Part shown: positions 43,617-52,943 of the stretch, piece by piece
How positions within the stretch are numbered: position 1 is the stretch's first letter
Layout: each line of letters begins with the position of its first letter
Source of the DNA: Mesostigma viride
Taxonomy: Eukaryota; Streptophyta; Mesostigmatophyceae; Mesostigmatales; Mesostigmataceae
Reading direction: 5' to 3'
NCBI GenBank assembly: GCA_009746045.1
Contig: RPFO01000072.1
Location: forward strand, 5,514,507 to 5,578,506
Length of the DNA stretch: 64,000 bases
The notes under the pieces: model-generated
What the model saw: the letters and a program-made list of their open reading frames with translations, nothing else
What the model was told of the DNA's origin: nothing
The model's database searches: none
Program-made: the position numbers and the translations under genes

Positions 43617-44913
43617 CTAGGCCCAGGCGCCTGTGCCTAATAATGTGGGAAACATAGGGCAAATCAGCGTACAAATCCTCATTACTATAATGTGCAAACC
43701 AAAGGGGATGTTAAGGGCCTTGCGCAGCATCTTGGTAACGGCGCCGTCGAGTCGTTGCTCCAGCTCCTGCATCAGTGTCCACGTCTCGGCGCCGTAGGTC
43801 AGGATCGTCAGAATGACGACCTTGAAGAGGTCACGCTTGACGATCCGGGGTAGGGCGGGGTTGCTCCACCAGCGGCGGTGGTCATGGAGGTGCGCCCACG
43901 CCATGCCGATCCGTGTCGTCATGTCGTCCTCGCAGTCGGGAAGCCAACTGCCGAGCAGCTTGAAGCGGCCTGAAGGAGGGTAGTTGACCTCGGCATCGTC
44001 TAAGAGGCTGAGTGTGGGTGGGGGCCCTGCCATGCCGAGGGCCAGGGCCTCCGTTTTGGGGCTGATTTCTAGACCAACCGCCCGAGCCTCGAGCGCCAGG
44101 CAGTCCAGCCAAAGTTGGGCAGACTCCGGCTTCTCGATGAGCGTGATGTCGTCGGCGTAAATGAGGTCAGCTAGTAAATTCTGCTTGTTAGTCGGCCCCC
44201 CTTCCCCAAGCTCGTTCGTGATCGCTAGGCCAGGGGCACGGCCTGCAATGCTAGGAAAGCGAGCACGTGCCTGGCGCATAACATAATCCACTACAATTAT
44301 AAACAGGTACGGCGACAGGACGCAACCCTGCCAGACGCCGGTCTGCAGTGGGCATGGCGGGGTAATGCCGTGTTGAGTGCGCACCGAAGTGGTCGACCCC
44401 TCATACAGCGTGCGGATGACGGTAATCAGGGGAGTGGGGACGCGAGCGCGAGCAAGTACAGCCCATAGAGCGTCCCAGAGGACAGAATCAAAAGCCTTGA
44501 TGAAGTCGACGAAGAATCATCAAGATTGCGGGAAACTCACCAGGTTGCAGGAGAGCGATTTCCTCGAAGAGGCGACGCGCGACGAAGATGGCCATGACGG
44601 TGTTGCGCCCAGGATGGAAGCCCGTTTGACTTTCCCCAAGGTGACAGTCGAGAGCAGAACGAAGGCGGTTGAGGATCATGCGCATGAACAACTTAAGTGC
44701 GGCGCTCTGGATGCATACTCCTCTGTAGTTGGCGGGGTCGTCAGGGGAACCTTTGTTTTTGTACAGCATAATACGGTAGCTGTGCTGCCACTCAGGAATC
44801 GGCGGCGCGTCGGCAAGCAGGATCCGGTTGCAGACGTCAAGCAGGAACCCCGTGAGCGCCGTCAGCTTAATCACCGGGGCTGGGAGCTGGTCAGGTCGAT
44901 CCAACGGTGGCAT
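43617..44913 (-). pseudogene. LINE reverse transcriptase (two frames)
   Basis: The first frame (44,488-44,913) has IPEWQHSYRIMLYKNKGSPD, NYRGVCIQSAALKLF and FHPGRNTVMAIFVARRLFE, the fingers region. The second (43,617-44,384) has VWQGCVLSPYLFIIVVDYVM, LADLIYADDITLIE (intact YADD) and a thumb with YGAETWTLMQELEQRLDGAV. A frame change near 44,400-44,490 interrupts the catalytic domain. Confidence 0.85.
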
Positions 44914-45748
44914 AGAAGCGGAGTTGCTTGGCGGCGGTGCTCAGCTCGAGCTCGGTGAACGGCGGGAGCTCGTTGGGGTCGGCCAGGGGTTCCGTCAGGG
45001 CTGGGTTCGTGTAGTCCTGCTCAGCGGCGGGCGGCGTGGGCGGCGCAGGGACGTCCGCAGGCGCTACTGCCAGGCGTGCGGCCGCCAGAGGGCCAAGCGG
45101 CGGAGGCGGCGGGGGGGCGCCGAGCAGCCGGGACTGGGAGGAATACCACTGGTCTAGCTGCTGCTGCGGTGAGCCAGCGAGCGTCCGCGGCGCCGGCTGC
45201 GCGCCGCCGGCGGGCCGTTGGGCGTGACGCAGGCGGGTCCAGGCGTACTTGCCGTGCTGGTCCTTGAGGTGGGCGAAGTACTCGCGGACAGGAAGGTCCT
45301 CCTGCTCCTTGGTCGCCTGCCGGATGGCCGAGTGGTAATCGGCTTTGAGGCGGGCGTAGCGGGCGGGGTCGTTGTTGTCTCGCAGGGCTTGCCGGGCGTG
45401 GATGATGGCGGGGAGCCGGTGCAGGCTGGTGAACCGGGGCGGGCGGCGGGGGGGCAGCAGGGCCCCGGCCGCGGGCAGCTTGTCAGCGAGGTGCCGAAGG
45501 GCCGATGCCGGGCCGGCAGCGAACAGCTGGGCGTGGCTGGCCGGGATGTCCAGCGCGTCGACGAACGCCTCTGCCGCGCGCTTGTGGGCGCGTTTTTCAG
45601 GGAAGTCCTCCAGAGCGTCGTCAGATTTCTCAAGCAACTGAAGTGTGCGCAAATCAGGTGGTGCCACGTGCTTACGAAAGGGCGAGGGGAATCGCAGGCG
45701 GATGCGGGCGGTGACGATGCGATGATCGGAGCGCACCAGGGGGATCAC
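44891..45748 (-). pseudogene. LINE ORF2 linker between endonuclease and RT
   Basis: The frame starts with the end of the endonuclease (IPLVRSDHRIVTARIRLRF, the SDH motif of AP endonucleases). A helical Ala/Arg-rich linker follows, ending before the RT fingers. The SDH motif lies in a different frame from the rest of the endonuclease, so there is an indel at about 45,750. Confidence 0.75.
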
Positions 45749-46499
45749 ATGCGAGCGAGCAGCTAGTACAGAGCCTTGATGACGCTTGCATGCGCATTAC
45801 AACATAGTCGATGCAGCGTTCAGTGCCAGTTGGCGAGGTGTGTGTGACCAAAGCATCTGGACTATGTGGAAAGCGGGTGTTGGCAGTGACCAAATCGCAT
45901 GTCATAAGCAAATCAGCAAAAAGTTCAGTGTTGGCATTGGAGATCGTACCGTTGGGGGCGTGCTGACATCCGCCAGTACCCGGTGGTAGCGTGGCGTTGG
46001 CGTCCAACAGCAGAGCGAGGTAGTTGCGACCAGGGATGCCGTTCGCCAGGTTCTCCAGCGCTGCAAAGAAGTCGTTGCGGTCTTGTTCTGGGTGGCCGGA
46101 GTGGGGTGCGTAACCAACGCCCACCGTCAGGGCGTAGGTCGAGTGGCCCTCCATCGAATGAAAAGTGGCCACAAGGAGCCGAGCGTTGACCAGCTGGGGT
46201 TCGCCCATGTGGCGTACGGCGAGCGGGGAGCAGAGGAGACCGACGCCCCCGTTCCCAGTGCCGTCGCCGCCTCCGTAGTAGAACCGCCAGCCGTCGATGT
46301 CGTCAGCCGCAAGGGCAGTTGATCCGCGGGCCGATGCAGTGCGCCTGTGTTCTTGGATTCCCAGGATGGCGATATTATTGTCGATGCAGAAACCAATAAG
46401 ATTGGAGACTCGATGGCACTGACAGTCGTCACTGCGCAGGCAGTGACAGCGGTCAGCGTCGGGCTGGAGCGTGCGGGCGTTGAAGGTGGCGATGACCAA
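45672..46499 (-). pseudogene. AP-type (exonuclease-endonuclease-phosphatase) endonuclease of the LINE
   Basis: IATFNARTL (motif with catalytic Asn), AILGIQEHRR (catalytic Glu), YAPHSGHPEQDRNDFFAAL, LLLDANATL (Asp/Asn) and RCIDYVVM are all visible in order. The enzyme nicks DNA to prime reverse transcription. It is joined to the ORF2 start (46,900) only after a frame change next to a G-rich run near 46,520. Confidence 0.85.
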
Positions 46500-46900
46500 G
46501 GGCGCGCGTTGACCGAAAAGGGGGGTGCAGGCGGGGGTGGGGGCGGAGATGGAGCAGGGTGGTGATGGGGTGGGGGTGGAGGTGGTGGGGTAGGGGGGGC
46601 GGGTTGGGGACTTATGCTTTCAATCACCGTTTCGATTCTTCCTGCCAACGCGTCGAGGCGACGCTGACGGTTGGCTCGGGTGGCCAGGTAGAATGAGTCT
46701 GCGTCTGCACGCATAAGAAATGCGTGCAGTCTGAGGAGGTTTCGGAGGCGGCCGCGCGAGGCGGGGCGAACCTGGCTCACTGCCGACCCGGTGCTCTCTC
46801 TCCGACAGCCCGAGGGCTGCGAAGGCAAAGGGGCGGGAAGGGGAGTTAGGCAGATCCCACTGCTAGAGCCGCGGAGCCGCGGGGCCGCGAGCGTCGTCAT
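46127..46900 (-). pseudogene. ORF2 start of the LINE
   Basis: Starts at ATG 46,898-46,900, overlapping the ORF1 stop as ATGA. The N-terminal part (NLLRLHAFLMRADADSFYL ... RQRRLDALAGRIETVIE) has a helical character. It leaves the endonuclease frame near a Pro-rich, G/C-homopolymer stretch. Confidence 0.65.
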
Positions 46901-47351
46901 TGATAGGAGAGAAGGGTTCGCAGCGCGGGCTCCGGCTCAGGTGCAAAGCGAACGAATTTATTAGGGGGACGGCCAAGCCTGGCAGCCATACCTGAGTTGA
47001 AGTTGCCCCGGCGGATCCCCACACGTGCTGGGGAGCAGGTGACCGTCGATGCCGGTGGCGATGGCGGTGACGGCGGGGGCCGAGCAGGGGGCTGGGGCGC
47101 TGGCACGGCGGTATCCATGGGGGTCGCCGTCATTGGAGGAAGGTCCTGGCCGTTAATGCGGACGATGAAGACGCCATTAAAGAGACGGGCATAGATGCTG
47201 CACCGTAGTTGCGGGTTGGCCTGCTTGGCTGCCCGAGCCTCATGGACCTCCGGCCGGTTCAGGGCGGCAGCCCGGGCCTCAAGCTGCTCCGGGGTATAGT
47301 AATCGTCGATGCTCAGTTGGGTATCGTGGAGGTTCCGGCGGGCCTTCTGCA
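46897..47351 (-). CDS. LINE ORF1 C-terminal part (continues at 58,472)
   Basis: Reads QKARRNLHDTQLSIDDYYT, EQLEARAAALNRPEV and CSIYARLFNGVFIVRINGQD, ending LLSYQ. Removing the element and one CCTG copy joins it in frame to the ORF1 N-terminal part (HRKEDKLQ at 58,480). Confidence 0.85.
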
Positions 47352-47355
47352 CCTG
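47352..47355. other. Target-site duplication CCTG (left)
   Basis: CCTG here and at 58,468-58,471 directly flank the element. Deleting the element and one copy restores the LINE ORF1 frame. Confidence 0.85.
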
Positions 47356-47491
47356 TGTCGCGTCTGCGTGCCACAATCTCCGGCGCCACCATGGCGGCTG
47401 GCCACTCAGCTTAATTTGGTAAAACCCAAATGAGCTGAGCTGGTGCCTGCCTTAACTGCATGCCCTGTGGGGTGGGCGAGGACCTGTCCCA
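47356..47491 (-). repeat. B2 terminal repeat (136 bp)
   Basis: Plus strand TGTCGCGTCTGCGTGCC ... GACCTGTCCCA. It repeats B1 (48,750-48,887) with one 2-base indel (CTGGTGCC versus CTGACGTGCC). It forms the outer 3' end of the element. Eight bases, TGATTGAA, link it to A2. Confidence 0.9.
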
Positions 47492-47499
47492 TGATTGAA

Positions 47500-48747
47500 T
47501 GAAAAGAGGGCTCTCAGCCGAGGACAAGGAACTGTCCCTCGTGCCTGATGACCACCTTCTTGATCCCCTTGTGTACCGTCGCGTGCCGCGTTTGAATATC
47601 CTTGCTGGGGCGTTAGCTAGACGCTCCAACTACTCTAATTGCGACAATATGATGGTGCAAGAGGGTGCTTTTGCCTCCCCTGCTATAGAACAATGCTTTC
47701 ACAACACACACTTTGCACAGTCTGATGATGAAGCCGCATATGCGGAATTTATTGAGAAAGTTAATACAATTACAACACGTTGATAGTCTCAATATCGATG
47801 CACTCCATGCTCACGAGCCCGCAGTTAGGCAGCGCTCCATGACATGCTACCGGCCTTGCTCCCAAGGAAAGGGAGAAACACGAAGGCCACTAACGAGAGA
47901 CTCGAAGAGACTACACGCTGCGTGAGAGTCCTCTTCGACTATGAACCAAACCATTCGTCATGCCACACGCATGACACACGCCACACTTGTCAGTCCAGCC
48001 AGGAATGCCAAAACTATCTTGCTGCCTGAACCATGCAAATAGAAACCGCATTCCAGTTGCCGTCCTGGCTTTCTACCACACATGCCAACAAAAGCAGGAA
48101 GGCATCCCGACAAATCTAAATTGCTACCCTGTTGCCGATCTCATCTCCTAGAGGCTCCGGCATTTCTGTCCCTGGGAATGTCCGGCATTGAGTCACGTCC
48201 ACCAAGGTCGAAGCATAATATCCTTCAGACAATCTGCACGCTCACACCTTGCGTGTGAGTGGCCCAGCAAACATTGCGTCTAATCGTTCCTTTCTAGAAG
48301 AAATCCCTTTGTAGGGCTGCCAGCGATTTCGCATTCATTCCAGCGATCTGGCTCCGCACCGCAAATTGTCCTTTTCCATTTTCTGTCCAGTCCTCATAAC
48401 GTTGACCCGCTATTCTACACCACAAAGACACCTGGCCTGTCAATAGCCTCGGCGCTGTTGAAGTCCAGCAGTCCAGCTTCAGCTCCAGCTGTCCACTAAC
48501 ACGCGTATGATCCTCTCGACGCTGCGCACTTGTGCTGCCGTCCGCTCAAGTCAGTGCTGCGCGCCCAGCTGTGCCTGGCCCGGCGCGCGTGCACGTACAC
48601 TTTCGTCCGCTCTTATGCTGCAAGTGCTAGTGTCCCCCCCGGTCACTAGCCTTTGTCGAAAATGCGTAGAAAACAAATTCCTTGCGCACGTCACCGGTCT
48701 TGTGCATAGTGGGCGCCGCCCGGATGACATAGCTCGCGTCCGTGACA
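47500..48747 (-). repeat. A2 terminal repeat (1,248 bp)
   Basis: Plus strand TGAAAAGAGGGCTC ... CGTCCGTGACA. Nearly identical to A1 at 57,219-58,467: three substitutions and a one-base difference in a C run were found by eye. It is separated from B1 by the dinucleotide GC. Confidence 0.95.
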
Positions 48748-48749
48748 GC

Positions 48750-48887
48750 TGTCGCGTCTGCGTGCCACAATCTCCGGCGCCACCATGGCGGCTGGCCACT
48801 CAGCTTAATTTGGTAAAACCCAAATGAGCTGAGCTGACGTGCCTGCCTTAACTGCATGCCCTGTGGGGTGGGCGAGGACCTGTCCCA
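48750..48887 (-). repeat. B1 terminal repeat (138 bp)
   Basis: Second copy of B, located between the polypurine tract and A2. The A2-GC-B1 joint (plus strand CGTGACAGCTGTCGCG) is nearly palindromic and looks like the joined outer ends of the element. Confidence 0.9.
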
Positions 48888-48890
48888 TGA

Positions 48891-48903
48891 TTCCCCCCCT
48901 CGC
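48891..48903 (-). other. Polypurine tract
   Basis: Minus strand GCGAGGGGGGGAA, just before TCATGGGACAGG where B1 begins. This position fits plus-strand DNA priming at B1 rather than at A2. Confidence 0.8.
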
Positions 48904-48918
48904 TGGCGACCGGCCCCA

Positions 48919-50427
48919 TCACGAAGACAGCGATCGTACCAAGACAAGGGCAGCGGTGACCGCAGTCAAGCTGCGGGAGGTAAACTGCGCAGCGGTGCAC
49001 ACTGGACAAAACCAATCCCCCTCCGGAATGCTGGTGACCACTGGCTGCAAGCACTGCATGTGCCAACCACAGTTACACTGATCACACAATAACATGGACT
49101 CCGCCTGATCGACCCGGTGACAAACCTGACACTGGGCGTCCTTGACTCGGCGAGACGTGTGCGGTTGGAGGTCGTGGACCAAATTGGGCAGCGAGCAGGG
49201 ACTGAGATTGCTGAGGTTGTCAGTCGTACGGCTCCCGTCGGCGCCCTCCAAAATTGCCACTCCCGATGGTTTGATAGCCACAATGCGCAAAATGGTGGGC
49301 CCCGCCTCCACATCCAAAGTGTGCTTCAGCTGAGTGCGCAGGAAAACATACTGCCCTGGCCTAAACCGCAGCTGGCGAGCCATGTATGCGCCCCCCCGGC
49401 GCTGAGCGTAGCGCAGGGAGTCCCTGTGCTGAGCAATGAACAAGTTGTTCATCGCGATGGGCATGACCTTCTTAAAAGTCTCTGCCCTGGCCAGCACCTC
49501 AACCAAAAATTGCTGAGCGTTGTCGAAGGCCATGGGTTCGGGGTGCGCAACCTGTGCCTCCGTAGGCAAAAGAGGATTACGCCCGAACAGAAGGAAATAC
49601 GGGGAGAAGGTAGCGAGAGACTCCTGGGGAGACATGCGATAACCCATGGCAATCCATGCCAACTCGCGATCCCACCTGGCCGACTCCGGCACCTGCAGGC
49701 TCCACTTGCGCAGCGCCTGCTTGACGGTCTGCACCAATCTCTCAGCCAAACCATTGGCCTGAGGATGCTCCCGAGAAGTGCGACGGTGATCAATAAGACA
49801 TCCATCCAGCAACTCCTGGAACTCACCCCTGAACTCACCACCCTGGTCCGTGACTACCTCCGCGGGAGCCCCAAACCTGGTGATGTCCGCAAAATGCTTC
49901 GCTGTGGTAGCGGCATGCTTGTCAGCAATGGGGATCAACTCAACCCATTTGCTAAAGCTCTCCACGCATACCATGACATAGAGGTTGCCGTCAGGGCTCT
50001 CCTGAAACGGCCCGCACAGATCGACGTGCCAGCGATAAAACAAGCCCTTGATGGGAAGCGACATCAGCTCCTTGGCACCATGATCTGCGCTAAAGTTAGC
50101 CTTGGTTCGAGCACACGGGACACAGCTGGCCACTACCTGGGCCACCGTGTGTCGCATGTTATTCCACCAATAGCTGGTCCGTACGAGGCTGAGCGTGCGA
50201 TTGCCACCCAAGTGACCATACCGCTCGTGGTACGCCTGCACTATAGCAACGCGCTTGTCAGGCGGTGGGACGACCACCCTACGCTTGCCCAACAGCTTGT
50301 ACAAAACCCCATCTTCCCAACCATAGGTTGCAGCCCTGTGCTGCACCCTGTTCAACTCCGTCGCCTTCTGAGCAGGAGTCCAATCGACTGGAGTAGGAGT
50401 CAAGACAGCACCCTGCACTTGCTCCAA
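48919..50427 (-). CDS. Integrase with C-terminal PHD finger
   Basis: A 502-residue frame. An HHCC zinc domain (YHERYGHLGG ... CVPCARTKA, His67/72, Cys102/105) precedes the RNase H-fold core with the DDE triad (WHVDLCGPF Asp136, VVTDQGGEF Asp194, PQANGLAERLVQ Glu229). A typical Gypsy C-terminal beta domain follows (RFRPGQYVFLRTQL). At residues 433-477 there is a complete C4HC3 PHD finger (CQVC ... LLCDQCNCGWHMQCLQ ... WFCPVC). PHD fingers commonly bind histone H3 tails, so it may steer insertion as chromodomains do in chromoviruses. The frame opens upstream of the ATG-equivalent, overlapping the RT frame by 28 bases. Confidence 0.93.
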   Translation of the reverse strand: MEQVQGAVLTPTPVDWTPAQKATELNRVQHRAATYGWEDGVLYKLLGKRRVVVPPPDKRVAIVQAYHERYGHLGGNRTLSLVRTSYWWNNMRHTVAQVVASCVPCARTKANFSADHGAKELMSLPIKGLFYRWHVDLCGPFQESPDGNLYVMVCVESFSKWVELIPIADKHAATTAKHFADITRFGAPAEVVTDQGGEFRGEFQELLDGCLIDHRRTSREHPQANGLAERLVQTVKQALRKWSLQVPESARWDRELAWIAMGYRMSPQESLATFSPYFLLFGRNPLLPTEAQVAHPEPMAFDNAQQFLVEVLARAETFKKVMPIAMNNLFIAQHRDSLRYAQRRGGAYMARQLRFRPGQYVFLRTQLKHTLDVEAGPTILRIVAIKPSGVAILEGADGSRTTDNLSNLSPCSLPNLVHDLQPHTSRRVKDAQCQVCHRVDQAESMLLCDQCNCGWHMQCLQPVVTSIPEGDWFCPVCTAAQFTSRSLTAVTAALVLVRSLSS

Positions 50428-52943
50428 ACTCGACCATCTAGCCAGATATCAGCGGTGTAGCAATCAGCAAGAGAGCTACGCGCTAAGAGAGCCTGCACAG
50501 CGATCAGCTGCTGCAGAGAAGGATCAATGTCAAAGGACAGAGACCTACCCTCTTCCATAGCGCACACAGCTTTGGATGGCGTGAATGGCGACGGCCGCAC
50601 CGGGTCGTCGCTGATGCCGAAGTCCGCCACAGAGTACTCGACACTGCGCCACCACGCCTCCTCCTCATCGTCGGCCGCATACCCAGCAGCGTTCACAAAG
50701 ACCACAGAACCAGACGAGCCCTCGGCACCCATGGCCCGGGCTCCAGTGTGGTCAACAGTGGTAGGCATGGCGTATCGGGATAGCACATCGGCGTTGACAT
50801 GGTCCTTGCCGGCCCGATGCACAATGGTCATGTGGTACTCCTGGATAATCATGGCCCATCGGGCGAGCTTACCCGTCAGGTTGGTGTTGGTCATTAGCCA
50901 CTGAAGCGGCTGGTGGTCTGTCACCAGAGTAAACACGCGCCCAAATAAATACGGGCGAAAGTGCTTGATGGCCCACACCACAGCCAGTGCCTCCCCCTCA
51001 TAGGAAGAATACCGGCTCTCCGCTGGGTTGTTGCTGCGACTAGCATAAGCAATAACGTGCTCGCGCCCATCACCATCCTTTTGCGCCAAGACCGCACCCA
51101 GTCCTACCTTGGACCAGTCGGTATATAACACAAATGGCAAAGCATAGTCAGGGGCGCGCAGAATCGGTGCCGACGTGAGCTCCTGCTTGATTGTCTCGAT
51201 GGCGCGTTGCTGTGCGGGACCCCACGCCCACACGCACCCCTTCTTGAGTAACTCGGTCAAGGGCTTCACCTTGCTGCTGAAGTTCTCAATGTAACCTCGG
51301 TAATAGCCAGCCAAACCCAAATACGCCCGCACCCCTGAGACATCCGTGGGTACGGCGGCCTGCGCAATGGATTCGACCTTGGCGGCATCAGGCGTCCGGC
51401 CACCCGGCACAATCTGATGACCAAGGAATGAGAGGGTCCGCTGGGCGAACTTGCACTTCTCAGGGTGCAGCCGCATATTATGCTCCTCGAGAGCCAAGCG
51501 AACCTGCTCCAAGTGCGCCAGGTGCTCCTCAAATGTCGCGCTAAAGACGATTACATCATCAATGTAACAAGCGGCGAAAGGAAGACCTGCAAGCACTTTG
51601 TCCATAGCTCGTTGGAAAACAGCACTAGCGTTGCGGTGCCCAAAGGGCATGCGCACCCACTCATACAAATTGCCGCCCCCCCAGAATGCAAGCTTCCGCT
51701 GATCCTCCGGCGCAACTGCGATCTGATGAAAGCCGCTACGCAGGTCCAGCGAGGACACAAACTTCACATGAGGAGATATCTTATCCAGGACATCATCCAC
51801 ACGTGGCATGGGGTAACGGTCCACGGGTGTGTGTGCATTCAGCAACCGCAGATCGGTGGCCATGCGCATACCCGTCCATGCCCCGGTGATAGCGTCCTTC
51901 TTGGGCGCAACGACAACGGCAGCAGCATAGCTGGAGGAAGATTGCCTGATGATACCGGCATCCTCTAACTCCTTGCATTGCTCGGCTACAAAATCCAACT
52001 CGGCCTGACTCAGGCGATGCTGGCGTCGGAACAAAGGAGTGTCAGTGTCCAATGGAACACGCATGGTCCCACCATTGAAACACCCCAGTTCATCACTTGT
52101 GAAAGCGAAGGCCCCCCTTGCAGTGCCTAGCCACTTTAGCATGGCTGAGCGCTGCGCATCAGAAAGGTGTTCGCCAATAGCCCAGGGGTGCGTATCCGCG
52201 GGATCACCCACAGCTACCGCATGTGCCTCAAGATGCGGCGCCCTAGCCGCATCGTCGTGGAACAAGGAAAAGGCTGCCACACCTGGTGTGACACCCACCG
52301 CCGGAGCCTCGCGTGCCGCACGGTGTATTACCCGATGCAGCGTGGGCTCGCCGGCCAGCACGGTGCTGGTCAGCAGGGCGGTCATGAGAATGATAGTCCA
52401 CACCTGTCGCAGACGCCACCCCCATGCTGATGAAGTCCCCGTCGCTGCAGGGCGCTTCAGTTTGGCTGCGCGCGCCTCAACCTGCTGAGGCGGATTGGCT
52501 GGGGACGCCCCCCCAGACTGGCGCACGGCAACCGATGCAAGCAGCACATACCCGACCTGCAACACCGACATAGCCTGGCCTATCAAAGACCAGCGCTCAC
52601 TCTCGAGCACGCCCGGCAGCGCCGAGGCCCCGACATGAAAACCCATGCTGGCCTCACGAAATTCTGCGGGTGGCTGCACCAACAGACCGGTGGTAGTGTC
52701 CCAAACGAGACCCTTACCCCGATCACGGTATGCTGTCGACCCTTGGTAACTGACCAGGGTCGGCAGTGCACACATGGGGCTCCCGACCCGGTTGACGCGT
52801 GCATACGGTGGGCGATCCTCGCTATCCACCTTCTGCGTGACTAGGTGGGAAGGCAATGCTACCTCCGCAGACACACTCGGATGCTGCCTTGCTACGGCCC
52901 CAAGACCGCCTGCACACCGGTCGCACACGCCACGTTGGTCCAA
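50400..52943 (-). CDS. DNMT C-terminal part, reverse transcriptase and RNase H
   Basis: An 847-residue frame. Residues 1-135 look like the end of a C5-methyltransferase (PPAEFREASMGFHVGAS, then ERWSLIGQAMSVLQV, motif IX/X-like), so the domain continues from the overlapping frame. A hydrophobic stretch VWTIILMTALLTSTVLA (about 181-197) follows. The reverse transcriptase runs from about 290 to 560 (IIRQSSSSYAAAVVVAPKKD, SLDLRSGFHQIAV, catalytic YIDD at 460-463, FLGHQIVPGG). RNase H covers about 600-720 (VLYTDWSKVGLGAVL, YEGEALAVVWAI, TDHQPLQWL). Gypsy-type throughout, with no stop or missing catalytic residue. Confidence 0.93.
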   Translation of the reverse strand: MDQRGVCDRCAGGLGAVARQHPSVSAEVALPSHLVTQKVDSEDRPPYARVNRVGSPMCALPTLVSYQGSTAYRDRGKGLVWDTTTGLLVQPPAEFREASMGFHVGASALPGVLESERWSLIGQAMSVLQVGYVLLASVAVRQSGGASPANPPQQVEARAAKLKRPAATGTSSAWGWRLRQVWTIILMTALLTSTVLAGEPTLHRVIHRAAREAPAVGVTPGVAAFSLFHDDAARAPHLEAHAVAVGDPADTHPWAIGEHLSDAQRSAMLKWLGTARGAFAFTSDELGCFNGGTMRVPLDTDTPLFRRQHRLSQAELDFVAEQCKELEDAGIIRQSSSSYAAAVVVAPKKDAITGAWTGMRMATDLRLLNAHTPVDRYPMPRVDDVLDKISPHVKFVSSLDLRSGFHQIAVAPEDQRKLAFWGGGNLYEWVRMPFGHRNASAVFQRAMDKVLAGLPFAACYIDDVIVFSATFEEHLAHLEQVRLALEEHNMRLHPEKCKFAQRTLSFLGHQIVPGGRTPDAAKVESIAQAAVPTDVSGVRAYLGLAGYYRGYIENFSSKVKPLTELLKKGCVWAWGPAQQRAIETIKQELTSAPILRAPDYALPFVLYTDWSKVGLGAVLAQKDGDGREHVIAYASRSNNPAESRYSSYEGEALAVVWAIKHFRPYLFGRVFTLVTDHQPLQWLMTNTNLTGKLARWAMIIQEYHMTIVHRAGKDHVNADVLSRYAMPTTVDHTGARAMGAEGSSGSVVFVNAAGYAADDEEEAWWRSVEYSVADFGISDDPVRPSPFTPSKAVCAMEEGRSLSFDIDPSLQQLIAVQALLARSSLADCYTADIWLDGRVWSKCRVLS

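Larger units (their letters stand above)
43157..47351 (-). mobile_element. L1-like LINE, 3' part (ORF1 C-terminus, ORF2, 3'UTR)
   Basis: Reads, 5' to 3' on the minus strand: the ORF1 C-terminus, an ATGA stop-start overlap at 46,897-46,900, an AP-type endonuclease, a linker, reverse transcriptase, the C-terminal region (RHRRLGLAGHLARTDQVDT), a 3'UTR and a TTAATTAATTAATTAAT tail at 43,157-43,173. The 5' part continues at 58,472-60,000; the 11.1-kb Gypsy-type element lies between. Several frame shifts interrupt ORF2. Confidence 0.88.

Noticed and set aside
49117-50460. 447-residue open frame on the plus strand
   Set aside because: Exact antisense shadow of the integrase frame; no domain of its own.
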